IMG/VR virus record: IMGVR_UViG_3300050821_004062
Span: 1 to 43,500 of that record
DNA from: a virus
Direction: 5' to 3' (one strand)
Length of the DNA stretch: 43,500 nucleotides
Under the pieces are notes generated by a model. It was given only the letters and a program-made list of their open reading frames with translations, searched no databases and had not been told where the DNA came from. Positions 31,123-38,922 of the stretch are shown piece by piece. The position numbers and the translations under genes were made by a program. The number at the start of each line of letters is the position of its first letter. The stretch's first letter is position 1.

Positions 31123-31773
31123 ATGGCGAAACAGACACTCACCGATCGCATCAACTCAGCCATTAGAGCGAACAACTCGACGGATGGCCGCGTGCCGATG
31201 GGGAAAGGCCCGGTGCTCGTTCCGGCCCGAACCTACGTCTCACCCACGGACGCCTACGACGACGAGATCAGCCAAGACTCGCCGATCTTCTCCTTCGCGC
31301 CGGGAGCGAACCGCGGCATGTGGGTTGTGCTCGACCAGCAGCACGCCACGGTTCCGGTAACGCAGTTGACCTCCTCGGGTGAGACGCAAACCAACTTCTT
31401 CGCAGCCATCCAAGGCGGAATCGCGCAGAATCCGCAAGCTCCGGCGACGACTTGGGCTGCGGTGCCTTCGATGATCGTCTCGCAGCAGACTTCCGGCCCG
31501 GTCATCATTTCAGCGAATGTGTCAGTGCAGTCGAGCGCCGTGAGCGATACGGTAGGTTTCGCGATCTACCGGGACGGCCAAGTAATCGGCAACCATTTGA
31601 CGCACACCTTGCCAGCCACGGCCTCAGCCTCATCGCTGGTGCAGTTGAATGCAATGGACAATCCCCCCTCCGGCCAGCACACCTATGCGCTCTACTGGAG
31701 TCCTGGGGCGGGAACGCTGGTAGCGACCAGCAACCAGCGAAATTTGTACGCAATCAACCTGACTCCAAGCTAA
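31123..31773 (+). CDS. Tail-associated protein, 216 aa
   Basis: Begins at the base after the previous stop. A polar N-terminal anchor-like segment is followed by a beta-rich part (MWVVLDQQHATVPVTQL, VSDTVGFAIYRDGQVIGNH, HTYALYWSPGAGTLVATS) of jelly-roll or fibre type. No family recognised. Likely a small fibre or tail decoration. Confidence 0.5.
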   Translation: MAKQTLTDRINSAIRANNSTDGRVPMGKGPVLVPARTYVSPTDAYDDEISQDSPIFSFAPGANRGMWVVLDQQHATVPVTQLTSSGETQTNFFAAIQGGIAQNPQAPATTWAAVPSMIVSQQTSGPVIISANVSVQSSAVSDTVGFAIYRDGQVIGNHLTHTLPATASASSLVQLNAMDNPPSGQHTYALYWSPGAGTLVATSNQRNLYAINLTPS

Positions 31774-31775
31774 GG

Positions 31776-31799
31776 TCGTGCCGTCTAACAATAGTATGG
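31776..31799 (+). promoter_or_regulatory. GTGCCGTC late element, copy 8 (contains start codon)
   Basis: TCGTGCCGTC at 31776-31785 then TAACAATAGTATGG. The ATG at 31796 inside it starts the next gene. Confidence 0.6.
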
Positions 31800-32029
31800 A
31801 CCTCCTGAAGCTGGGAACGGAGATCATCGCCGGAGCCTCAATCGCGCACACCTTCTTGCCACCGTGGGAAGCGTTCAACGATTTCCCGACCGTGCAAAAG
31901 TACTACAAACTTTTCGTTTATATCGTTGGCTATGTGGCCCTGAACGGGCGCAGCACGGTATACTCGTCCATCTCGACCGCCTCCGGTTCCAAGGTTTCTG
32001 ACGCGGCGAGCACAGGAGCAAAACAATGA
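31796..32029 (+). CDS. Small membrane-type protein, 77 aa
   Basis: Starts inside a GTGCCGTC element. Two mildly hydrophobic segments (LGTEIIAGASIAHTFLPPW and LFVYIVGYVALNG) could cross or bind membrane. A holin-like role is possible but the segments are weak. Overlaps the next ATG by 4 nt. Confidence 0.45.
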   Translation: MDLLKLGTEIIAGASIAHTFLPPWEAFNDFPTVQKYYKLFVYIVGYVALNGRSTVYSSISTASGSKVSDAASTGAKQ

Positions 32030-32397
32030 GCTTTAAGAGTTTTCTACAGGCAGTCGGGCACGACTTCAAGGTCATCGGGCAGGACATCGAAAAAGCGATG
32101 CCTTACGTGATGACCATTGGCGAAGCCGCCGTGAAGCAGTTCTTTCCGTTCGCTAGTCCGCTGTTCAATTCGACCGCCAGCGCCATCATTATGGCAGAGC
32201 AGGCGTACCCGAATGTGAGTGGAGCCAAGACTGGCTTACAAAAATCAGCGGCGGTTTTGGGCATGATCGGGCCGCTGATTAAACAGGGCCTTGCGGATAT
32301 CGGAAAGCCTAACGATGATGCGGCAGCTCAAAAATATATCGACAGCGTCGTGACAGTTCTCGATTCGTTCCCGGCACCGCCGACCACGACAGCGTAA
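32026..32397 (+). CDS. Hypothetical protein, 123 aa
   Basis: Ala/Gly-rich helical protein (FLQAVGHDFKVIGQDIEKAMPYV, AAVLGMIGPLIKQGLADIGK) with moderate hydrophobicity, ending in a Pro/Thr tail. ATGA overlap. It may be membrane-active, or an internal virion peptide. No family recognised. Confidence 0.45.
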   Translation: MSFKSFLQAVGHDFKVIGQDIEKAMPYVMTIGEAAVKQFFPFASPLFNSTASAIIMAEQAYPNVSGAKTGLQKSAAVLGMIGPLIKQGLADIGKPNDDAAAQKYIDSVVTVLDSFPAPPTTTA

Positions 32398-32407
32398 GGA
32401 GGGCTAC

Positions 32408-32566
32408 ATGGCAGTAATTTGCGACATCTGCGGGGCGGAAGTTTCCGACATGGCTCAACACTTGAAGGAAAAGCATCCGAACCGCCCAGACGAAACGGCG
32501 AGACTCGATAGTCCGCCGACACCGAAAACGCCAGCCAAACCGAAACAGACATGGCCTCCGAAATGA
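32408..32566 (+). CDS. C2H2-like zinc-finger protein, 52 aa
   Basis: AAGGAGGG precedes the ATG. CDICGAEVSDMAQHLKEKH is a single C2H2-type finger (two Cys, two His), followed by a Pro/Lys-rich tail. Possibly binds nucleic acid or a partner. Confidence 0.6.
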   Translation: MAVICDICGAEVSDMAQHLKEKHPNRPDETARLDSPPTPKTPAKPKQTWPPK

Positions 32567-32625
32567 GGATCGAATCGGAGTTGCTGCACATCATCGAACA
32601 ATTTCTGCACCGAAAGGAATTCCAT

Positions 32626-32979
32626 ATGGCTACGGTTCAACTGTCCGTCACATTCAACGTCGTATCGAACGCTCCGCCGCCGAATCCGCTGGTTGTCACT
32701 CCGGCGAGCGCAACCGAAAATCTCACCGTGGGCACCGCTGCCGATGGAACGGCTGTCGCCGCGGTCACTGGTGGAACGCCGCCCTACAGCTACGCGCTCG
32801 ATCCGTCATCCGGGCCGTTGCCGACTGGCATCAACTTCGCGGAAGATTCCAGCGGTAACATCACTTTGGCAGGAACGCCGACCGTGGCCGGAAATTCGAC
32901 CACGCCCGTCCTGCTCAACATCACCGACTCAGCCGGCGGAACCGCGCAGTTGAGCGCAGCCGTGAAGATCATCAAATAA
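32626..32979 (+). CDS. Putative Ig-like domain protein, 117 aa
   Basis: TGGTPPYSYALDPSSGPLPTGINF ... LAGTPTVAGNSTTPVLLNITDSAGG is the He_PIG-type Ig repeat common on bacterial surface proteins and phage virions, where it may bind carbohydrate. ATG 32626 has AAAGGA upstream; an ATG at 32551 in the same frame would add 25 helical residues overlapping the zinc-finger gene. Confidence 0.65.
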   Translation: MATVQLSVTFNVVSNAPPPNPLVVTPASATENLTVGTAADGTAVAAVTGGTPPYSYALDPSSGPLPTGINFAEDSSGNITLAGTPTVAGNSTTPVLLNITDSAGGTAQLSAAVKIIK

Positions 32980-32981
32980 CC

Positions 32982-33368
32982 ATGCTCTCCGTCCGCAAGG
33001 TGGAACCGACCGACAGGCCGCTACTTGATGCAGCCGCTGAAGCCGATCCTTACCACCGCGCGGCTGGACTAAAAGGGAGCCACTGGGCCGGAGAGGACTC
33101 AATCTTCTATGAAGATGGGACTGGCCCAGTGGTAGCCCTCAAAACTACGAGCGTGGTGCGCGTGGACGTGCAATTTCTGACGCAGGACAAAGAGCGAAAC
33201 GGGCGTGCGCTGGTCGAGGGATTTTATACGTATCTCGGGATCTTGCATCGGCGCGGCGTGAAGGAAGTGATTTTCAATACGGAATCGCCGGAAGTCGCGC
33301 ACTTCTTCACCAAGCGATTTCACTTCCGGGAAGTGAGCAAGGGAACGTTCAGCCTGTATATGGGGTGA
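32982..33368 (+). CDS. GNAT-like acetyltransferase, 128 aa
   Basis: Begins LSVRKVEPTDRPLLDAAAEAD, has FLTQDKERNGRALVEGFYTYL (in the place of the acetyl-CoA loop) and VIFNTESPEVAHFFTKRFHF with a typical late beta-bulge. This matches compact N-acetyltransferases often found next to virion genes in podovirus-like phages. Substrate unknown; the Q/RxxGxG/A motif is weak, so activity is uncertain. Confidence 0.6.
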   Translation: MLSVRKVEPTDRPLLDAAAEADPYHRAAGLKGSHWAGEDSIFYEDGTGPVVALKTTSVVRVDVQFLTQDKERNGRALVEGFYTYLGILHRRGVKEVIFNTESPEVAHFFTKRFHFREVSKGTFSLYMG

Positions 33369-33371
33369 GAG

Positions 33372-33986
33372 TTGGGTGGACCATCAAAAGCCGAAGAGAC
33401 ACTTCAGACTGAGCAAGCCGCCGAAACTCAACAGTACATGCAGCAGCAGTCCACGCTGTACTCCGAGTCTCAGGCGTTGCAGGCCACCCTCACGCCTTTG
33501 CTCGAATCGCAAATTAATAACCCCACAGGCTTCACCCCGGCAGAACTGGCAGACCTCAACGCCTCAAACGTAAACACCACAGGCGCACAGTACGCCAACG
33601 TCCAAAAGCAACTCAACCTGGCGAACTCGTCGAACAACATGGCGGGGCTGACCTCGGGCGTGGCGGCGGGAGAAACGGCGGAATTGCAGGGCGTGGCGGC
33701 GGGCACAGTGGCGTCAAATGCGACAAACGTGCAGATTGCGAACGCGCAACTCGCGCAGCAGAACAAGACGACCGCGCAGGGGGAACTCTTAGGGCTTGAA
33801 GGCGGCGACACCGGAGCAGCGATCAGCGAAGGCCAAGTCGAGAACACGTCAGAGAACAACGCCTTCAACCAAGCCTATACTGAGCAACAGCAAAGCTCAC
33901 AGTTGATGAACACGATTGTTGGGGGAGTGATTGGGGCCGGAACAGCGTTTGCAACTGGCGGCGCTTCGGCTCTAATCAATAAATAA
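33372..33986 (+). CDS. Candidate internal virion (ejection) protein, 204 aa
   Basis: TTG start after GGTGAGAG. Gln/Ala/Asn-rich and helical (QTEQAAETQQYMQQQSTLYSESQAL), ending in a hydrophobic Gly-rich helix (IVGGVIGAGTAFATGGASAL) that could insert in a membrane. This is the pattern of small ejection proteins delivered with the DNA. No family signature. Confidence 0.5.
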   Translation: MGGPSKAEETLQTEQAAETQQYMQQQSTLYSESQALQATLTPLLESQINNPTGFTPAELADLNASNVNTTGAQYANVQKQLNLANSSNNMAGLTSGVAAGETAELQGVAAGTVASNATNVQIANAQLAQQNKTTAQGELLGLEGGDTGAAISEGQVENTSENNAFNQAYTEQQQSSQLMNTIVGGVIGAGTAFATGGASALINK

Positions 33987-35737
33987 TGCCAGACGGACAA
34001 GACAGCGCGGCACAGACTGACGAGCAGGATTTCTCTATTCCCGGCCAGAACGATGAAGCCGACGAGAATCAGGGCGGCCCTTCGTCTGCTCCTCCGGGAG
34101 CTACTGCCGGCCAAACCTCGCCCCAGCAGCCTGCAAACGCAGCGGCGAGCCCTTCTACGAGCATAGCGCCACCCGGAGGATACACCACAGACGACTACGA
34201 CGCGGCTCACCATGACGCCAAGGTTTCAGGGCGGGCGATGTTCCTCGGAAATCTTCTGCGTACGATCCTATCCGGGGCTGGTGCGGGAATGGCGAGTAGC
34301 GGAACAAGGTTTGGCAATGCAGTCAAAGCTGGCCAGCAGTCAGCCGATCCCGTCGCGCAACAATTGAGGCAGGCCAGCGTCTCAAAGGCACTGAGCGAAG
34401 CGGATCAGGCAAAAATTCAGACCTCGATCACGGGGATGAAAGCGCTTCAGTACGAATACCTGCTAAAGCGACTCCCGCAAGATGACCAGAACGCGCACCT
34501 GAAGTCTATCTCCGACTTCAAGCAAAACCTCATCAAAGAAGGAGCCTCAGTCGAAGCGGAAGGAGACGACGAGAAAGCCTCCGACGCGCAAGCGTTTCAC
34601 CTGAACGGAACCGACCCACGCGCGACGAATCACGAAGGGCGATTCTACTCCCTGCCCACAATGGATTCGAGCGGCAATGCCAAGTTCGACACGGTATACG
34701 TGCCTTCGAAGGACACGCTCCAAAGCGATTTCAAATGGACAGATGGAGAAGGGAACGAGCAAACGATTCCGGCCGGAACGCCGATGTCGGGAGCGCTGGG
34801 AAAGTTTGTCGAAGCGCAGCAAAAATCCGCGCAGAATCAGACAAAGGACCAGCACAAGCAGTTAGCGGACGCGCTTAAGCCCAACGTACCCGAGGGCGAG
34901 ATTCCACAAACCGTTTCGTGGCTCGAAGATCAGCAGAAGCAAAACACGCCGCTCTACCAGCAGAACAAGGTCGCAGTCGATGGGCGCATCTCCAGTCTCC
35001 GGCAGGCGCAAAAGGAAACACAGGCGCAAAAGGAGCGCACAGCAGCCGCGGGTGCCGCGCGAGTAGAAGAACGAGGACTCAAGGGCAAGGACGTAATGGT
35101 CCATACCGACGACGGCGATGTCGTCATGTCGAGCAAAGAAGCGCAGGATCAGGGCTACGACGATTTCTCGACTCTGACCTCGACCGCCGCGCAGAACATG
35201 AAAGACAAGCGTGCCAATGCTGATGCCTCAATGGACGCGCTGAATCAATACGAATCAACGTTCCGCGAGAGTGCGCCCAAGCTGAGTTCGTCCGACCGTG
35301 ACTCGCTACGAGTTCTCACTTCGCACATGAAGGCCGATGCTGGCTCGGGAATTCTTGGTCCAATCCTCGAACAAATTCCTCTCGTGGGCCCGGTAGGATC
35401 GACAGTCAACAAGATCATGGAGGGAACTGTCACAAGTGACGCCTACAAGAGCATGTCGCCCGAGGGGAAGAAAATGCTCTCGCAGTACGCCATGGCAATC
35501 GTGGCGAACTTTGCGAACATGAAGCAAATGCTCGGATCGGTGGGCCGCAACCCGGCGATGATTCAGGCAGAAATGGCGCAAATCCCGCTTCCGTATCTCG
35601 ACAAGGAATCCGCGCAGGAGGCGTTCACGACGAAGAAAGACGACCTGATGAAGCGCAACAGTTCCATTCCAAAGGTCTACAACAAGCGCGATGAGAAGTT
35701 AAAGAAGGGGCTGAAAGGAACTGAGCGGAACAGGTGA
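33986..35737 (+). CDS. Candidate internal virion/ejection protein, 583 aa
   Basis: TAATG overlap with the preceding gene. Acidic, disordered N-terminus (EADENQGGPSSAPPG), then a long helical Gln/Ala/Lys-rich body and a C-terminal helical domain (MKADAGSGILGPILEQIPLVGPVGS, AMAIVANFANMKQMLGSVG). No enzymatic motif. Size, composition and place after the small Gln-rich protein suggest a DNA-ejection protein of a podovirus-type particle. Ends in a basic tail. Confidence 0.5.
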   Translation: MPDGQDSAAQTDEQDFSIPGQNDEADENQGGPSSAPPGATAGQTSPQQPANAAASPSTSIAPPGGYTTDDYDAAHHDAKVSGRAMFLGNLLRTILSGAGAGMASSGTRFGNAVKAGQQSADPVAQQLRQASVSKALSEADQAKIQTSITGMKALQYEYLLKRLPQDDQNAHLKSISDFKQNLIKEGASVEAEGDDEKASDAQAFHLNGTDPRATNHEGRFYSLPTMDSSGNAKFDTVYVPSKDTLQSDFKWTDGEGNEQTIPAGTPMSGALGKFVEAQQKSAQNQTKDQHKQLADALKPNVPEGEIPQTVSWLEDQQKQNTPLYQQNKVAVDGRISSLRQAQKETQAQKERTAAAGAARVEERGLKGKDVMVHTDDGDVVMSSKEAQDQGYDDFSTLTSTAAQNMKDKRANADASMDALNQYESTFRESAPKLSSSDRDSLRVLTSHMKADAGSGILGPILEQIPLVGPVGSTVNKIMEGTVTSDAYKSMSPEGKKMLSQYAMAIVANFANMKQMLGSVGRNPAMIQAEMAQIPLPYLDKESAQEAFTTKKDDLMKRNSSIPKVYNKRDEKLKKGLKGTERNR

Positions 35738-35794
35738 GTGAAATTTTTCCGTTTTTCGTAACAAGAAACTTTTTTCGATCTGGCCGGGGAGTCC

Positions 35795-36118
35795 ATGAAT
35801 GAACATCTCGCTATGCTTCTGGACGGCAACCCTGAACTCTGGCCCGTGGCATCTGCTGCACTGGCCATTGTTGTGGGTGGCCTTGTTCTTGCTTGGTTTA
35901 GCCGTCGCTCTCGGCATCAGGACGACCTTGAGAAGGCAGCGCAGACTGAAATCAAGACAGGAATGGATTTCATCAATCGACGGCTTGATTCCGAATCGGA
36001 ACAGCGTCGAAAAAAGGACGATGACCTCGGAGACGACATTCAAGACACACGCGGAGCGCTGGATCATCTCTGCGGGTCACTGGGCAAAGAACGTCCTTCG
36101 TATCGGAACAAAAGATAG
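35795..36118 (+). CDS. Membrane protein with coiled coil, 107 aa
   Basis: GGGGAG before the ATG. One membrane helix (LWPVASAALAIVVGGLVLAWF) followed by basic residues and a long charged coiled coil (FINRRLDSESEQRRKKDDDLGDDIQDTRGAL). Plan of an Rz-like spanin or a small membrane anchor. A long alternative frame overlaps it but has a poorer start. Confidence 0.5.
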   Translation: MNEHLAMLLDGNPELWPVASAALAIVVGGLVLAWFSRRSRHQDDLEKAAQTEIKTGMDFINRRLDSESEQRRKKDDDLGDDIQDTRGALDHLCGSLGKERPSYRNKR

Positions 36119-36125
36119 TGGGCGC

Positions 36126-36497
36126 GTGCGACCCCTAACGCCCCTTTTACTGATCTGTCTCACCTTCCCGTCGGTAATCGCCGGTTTCACGGCTGGCTTC
36201 TATGCCCGCGAGGCGCAACTGGCGCAGACGCGCGATACCTACACTTGGCTCAAAGTTCTAAAGGTCTATGATTCATGGGATTTCAAAGTGCAGTTCATCG
36301 CCGGCGGAGAGCCTTTCGACATGCACTTTTTACATGACGGATCAGATCTCAAACTTGGCTGGGATGAGGGCATGATCATCGAGTACGTCACGTTCGAGAT
36401 GCGTCCTAAAGGCCTCACTGTAGCTCAAAAGAATCTCGGAATGCAGGTGCATCGCAACGTGGCTACGTCTAAATTCATCGACTGGCGGGAACAATGA
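36126..36497 (+). CDS. Membrane-anchored hypothetical protein, 123 aa
   Basis: GTG at 36126 is chosen because the convincing sequence starts here: LTPLLLICLTFPSVIAGFTAGF is a signal anchor, then a soluble domain (DSWDFKVQFIAGGEPFDMHFLHDG ... IIEYVTFEM). Longer versions from 35799 would overlap the preceding gene. No family recognised. ATGA overlap with the next gene. Confidence 0.5.
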   Translation: MRPLTPLLLICLTFPSVIAGFTAGFYAREAQLAQTRDTYTWLKVLKVYDSWDFKVQFIAGGEPFDMHFLHDGSDLKLGWDEGMIIEYVTFEMRPKGLTVAQKNLGMQVHRNVATSKFIDWREQ

Positions 36498-36694
36498 ACT
36501 ACACCGAAGCAATCTCAGCAGTGAACTCCGGCTCGTATGCCTGGCGGGCGGCATGGGTGCCGGGTTACTACATCCACAAGAACGGGTCAATCAAGATTTA
36601 CGAGAACGAGCCTGTCGGCCTGCCTTACACCCCAACCCCAGCGGATGAAGATGCAACAGACTGGGATAGCGGGGACCATCCGCCCCACAAATGA
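36494..36694 (+). CDS. Tad2-like (DUF2829) protein, 66 aa
   Basis: MNYTEAISAVNSGSYAWRAAW at the start and PYTPTPADEDATDWD at the end match the two conserved ends of DUF2829. Members of this family include Thoeris anti-defence 2, which sequesters the cyclic signal made by the ThsB TIR protein. The middle is shorter than usual, so the ligand pocket may be altered. If real, it would act in the cytoplasm by soaking up a defence signal. Confidence rests on these two motifs only. Confidence 0.5.
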   Translation: MNYTEAISAVNSGSYAWRAAWVPGYYIHKNGSIKIYENEPVGLPYTPTPADEDATDWDSGDHPPHK

Positions 36695-36724
36695 ACCTAA
36701 CGGGAGACAAAAACCGGGAGTCGC

Positions 36725-37009
36725 ATGGCTGAAGAAAACGGTAATGGCAAGGGCAAATTCGATTGGCGGATGGCGATAGTCATCGTCGCCGGCTGGATTG
36801 CCCTTGGCCTTATTCAGTGGGGAACGACCTCGACGCAGATCGCGGACCATGCGCGGCGGATCGAGCTCATAGAAAACCAGTTGGCCCAGCGCAGCATCGC
36901 CCGAGAAGAATACGAGCGCCGCCACGAGGATCTGACGAAGCAGGTCGAGCAGGACCACTTGGACATCCGGGAGTTGGAGCGGCGGCTGAACGAGCGGGAT
37001 GGGAAATAG
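36725..37009 (+). CDS. Membrane protein with coiled coil, 94 aa
   Basis: GGGAG before the ATG. One membrane helix (MAIVIVAGWIALGLIQWG) then a strongly charged coiled coil (RRIELIENQLAQRSIAREEYERRHEDLTKQVEQ). Same plan as an Rz-type inner spanin; with the protein at 35795 it could make a pair. A lipoprotein partner is not visible. Confidence 0.5.
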   Translation: MAEENGNGKGKFDWRMAIVIVAGWIALGLIQWGTTSTQIADHARRIELIENQLAQRSIAREEYERRHEDLTKQVEQDHLDIRELERRLNERDGK

Positions 37010-37036
37010 CGATGTGTTACTATTCCCGAAACTCAC

Positions 37037-37564
37037 ATGCTCATCGCAAAGGGTAAAGTCGGTTCCGCCGAGCCGTGGAATATCCTAGAAGTGTCCATGA
37101 ACCAATCGCCAGATATCGTGGCGCAGCGGATGCAAAAAGAATTTACCCACCTGCACGAGCCCGCCGTCGAAGCGTTAATCCCCTACAAGCGAACCGTGAA
37201 CGGCGATCCTGAATGGATCGTGGAACAGGTTTACGTGCGCGGCGCGAATGGGTCACTCTCAAAGTTGGCGCGAGTTCCGGGCATCGACTTCATTCGCAAA
37301 GAGCGTGCGGACGAATCATGGATTACCCGCCTGTTGGAGCTTGAGCGCGAGCCTGACCCGCAGGAGTTGACGGCTGGCACCTTCGTGCGAGTGCTCGTGG
37401 GTCCGTGTTCCCGAATGTGCGGCCACGTCGCGCAGATCAGGGCGAACTCAGTCACAGTCAGCATAAAGATGCGAACCAAGCGCATCCGCGTTTACGCCTC
37501 CCCCGACCAGCTACAAATCGTCGATTGCCCCCCAGACCAGCAAACATTTTATTTTCAAAAATAA
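37037..37564 (+). CDS. NusG/RfaH-like transcription elongation factor, 175 aa
   Basis: PWNILEVSMNQSPDIVAQRMQKEF is like the NGN-domain start (W-x-V-L-x-V), with IVEQVYVRG ... LARVPGIDFIRK in the place of 'YVFV ... PGVxxFV'. The C-terminal FVRVLVGPCSRMCGHVAQIRANSVTVSIKM is a KOW domain. NusG paralogues bind RNA polymerase and act as antiterminators at specific sites. The phage copy lies just before the second RHH promoter. It could act at the GTGCCGTC elements; that is speculation. Confidence 0.6.
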   Translation: MLIAKGKVGSAEPWNILEVSMNQSPDIVAQRMQKEFTHLHEPAVEALIPYKRTVNGDPEWIVEQVYVRGANGSLSKLARVPGIDFIRKERADESWITRLLELEREPDPQELTAGTFVRVLVGPCSRMCGHVAQIRANSVTVSIKMRTKRIRVYASPDQLQIVDCPPDQQTFYFQK

Positions 37565-37567
37565 GTA

Positions 37568-37601
37568 TTGACACGTTGTACTACGTTTGATATACAACGT
37601 G
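37568..37601 (+). promoter_or_regulatory. RHH promoter with palindromic operator
   Basis: TTGACA at 37568-37573, 17-bp spacer, TATACA at 37591-37596. A perfect inverted repeat, CACGTTGTA (37572-37580) and TACAACGTG (37593-37601), covers the spacer and -10 region. The ATG is six bases after the -10 box. Confidence 0.75.
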
Positions 37602-37602
37602 C

Positions 37603-37743
37603 ATGGCGAATCAAGACAGCGTGTACAGGCTCAGATTGAGCGCCGCCTTGCTGAAGAAGGGCCAGAAGAAAGCCAAGGAAGATGGGCGAACTCTTGCCAA
37701 CCTGATCCGGCTGCTTCTGGTCAAGCATTTGGAGGGGAAATGA
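37603..37743 (+). CDS. Ribbon-helix-helix-type repressor, 46 aa
   Basis: SVYRLRLSAALLKKGQKKAKEDGRTLANLIRLLLVKHL has a short strand and two helices, the RHH plan; 46 aa is at the minimum for this family. The -10 box ends six bases before the ATG, so the message would start at the ATG. It resembles the module at 1323-1541 in layout but has a different operator, so each protein probably controls its own promoter. Its stop overlaps the next ATG (ATGA). Confidence 0.7.
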   Translation: MANQDSVYRLRLSAALLKKGQKKAKEDGRTLANLIRLLLVKHLEGK

Positions 37744-37934
37744 GTTGCGAAATCGAGCTTTCTTGGGGTCAAGACGGCTACCTGTGCGGCAAGATCGCGG
37801 ACCACTGCTGCGCTATGTGTGAATTGCCGATCTGCGAGAAGCATACCTATAACTGCTGCGGTGAGTCGTTCGGCGCGTGCTGCATTGGTGAGCACAAGTG
37901 CCGGGTGGCATTCATGGAGCTAACATGCGTATAG
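37740..37934 (+). CDS. Cysteine-rich zinc protein, 64 aa
   Basis: ATGA overlap. Twelve cysteines in 64 residues (CCAMCELPICEKH, NCCGESFGACCIGEHKC), a pattern like a small B-box or double zinc finger. Probably a protein-interaction module. Function unknown. Confidence 0.55.
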   Translation: MSCEIELSWGQDGYLCGKIADHCCAMCELPICEKHTYNCCGESFGACCIGEHKCRVAFMELTCV

Positions 37935-38146
37935 GGCAACTACTGGCGGACTGGCGGTTCTTGAAGAAGTGGAGCTTGCGCGAAGCTGGCGCACGCATCG
38001 GAATCTCGGCCTCGACGCTGATGTACATCGAGAAGGGGAAAATTCCTGACGGGGCTACGTTGCTGAAGCTGCAAGCGTGGCTGTTCGGAGAAAGCGAGGT
38101 TGCCAATGGCGGTCCAGTTCCAAGCAACACACAGCCGCACGAGTGA
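37925..38146 (+). CDS. Cro/CI-type HTH protein, 73 aa
   Basis: MRIGQLLADWRFLKKWSLREAGARIGISASTLMYIEKGKIPDGATLLKLQAWLF is a clear HTH_XRE domain (LREAGARIGIS as first helix, STLMYIEKG as recognition helix). Likely a regulator of an early promoter, possibly the left palindrome at 141-155. Overlaps both neighbours. Confidence 0.75.
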   Translation: MRIGQLLADWRFLKKWSLREAGARIGISASTLMYIEKGKIPDGATLLKLQAWLFGESEVANGGPVPSNTQPHE

Positions 38147-38858
38147 GTACCGGATGTTGCCCGAGGCGATTGTCATCAAACCCTCGCTGAACGGTCGGCA
38201 TGTCCTGCCGGATATCGAGCCGCTGATTCAGGATATTCTTCTGAATGGACAGCACACCCCGGTAGTGATCCGCAACGACGGCGGTCAGGCAGTCTTGTGT
38301 GCGGGATTCTCGCGGTGGCGGGCAATTAGCGAGATCAACAAACGGAAACTCGCGCCGGTTCCGCTGCAAGTGCGCTGCACCTACACGCAGAGCAATGAGC
38401 AGCAAGGGTTCCTGCTGGCAATTTCTGAGAATCGCAGCCGCAACGCGACAACCGAACTCGATGACGCTTACAACATCACGCGACTTATGAAGCAGTTCGG
38501 CATGACGGAGGAGCAAATTGCCGAGCAGTATTTCCCTGGTGGCGATCAGCGCGAAGCGATGCGGTTCGTCAAACAGAGGATGGCCTTGGTGAATCTCTCG
38601 CCTGAAGCTGAGAAGATGATGATCGCCGGAAGGCTCAAGGGATCGGCGGCAGTGAAGATCGCCAAAATGTCTCAGGCGCAGCAAAAGGAATATATTGAGA
38701 ACGCGCCAACGGCCAAAATCAAGGCTCCGGCGAACGGTCATGTTCCGCTGAAAAAAGTTCTAACGCAAGCACTCAAGGCGGAAAAGATCACGATTAAAGG
38801 CAAGGCGTTCGTGCTGCCGGATGAAGTTGTGGAGTGGTTGCAGGGATTGCTCAAGTGA
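38106..38858 (+). CDS. ParB-like DNA-binding protein, 250 aa
   Basis: An N-terminal ParB/sulfiredoxin-type domain (HVLPDIEPLIQDILLNGQHTPVVIRND, VLCAGFSRWRAI, AISENRSRNATTELDDAY) followed by an HTH region (YNITRLMKQFGMTEEQIAEQYF) and a helical C-terminus. ParB N-domains are CTP-binding switches. In phages such proteins act as partition factors or as replication and transcription regulators. No ParA is seen, so partition is unlikely. ATG 38106 is favoured over TTG 38100. Confidence 0.75.
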   Translation: MAVQFQATHSRTSEYRMLPEAIVIKPSLNGRHVLPDIEPLIQDILLNGQHTPVVIRNDGGQAVLCAGFSRWRAISEINKRKLAPVPLQVRCTYTQSNEQQGFLLAISENRSRNATTELDDAYNITRLMKQFGMTEEQIAEQYFPGGDQREAMRFVKQRMALVNLSPEAEKMMIAGRLKGSAAVKIAKMSQAQQKEYIENAPTAKIKAPANGHVPLKKVLTQALKAEKITIKGKAFVLPDEVVEWLQGLLK

Positions 38859-38922
38859 AGAAGTCGCGTCCCACTCAAGGCACTAACGGACACATGCACG
38901 CTGTCTTGTACCAGAGGAAGAA

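Noticed and set aside
9349-31799. The GTGCCGTC elements as T7-type polymerase promoters
   Set aside because: Spacing inside the element varies between copies and no single-subunit RNA polymerase gene is in the window.
35799-36125. Long alternative frame over the membrane gene at 35795
   Set aside because: Its N-terminal part is a shadow of the coiled-coil gene in another frame. Only the part from GTG 36126 looks like protein.
38859-38922. GTG-started small gene between parB-like and erf
   Set aside because: The frame runs on into erf in another phase and has no family resemblance. Only the erf ribosome site is convincing.
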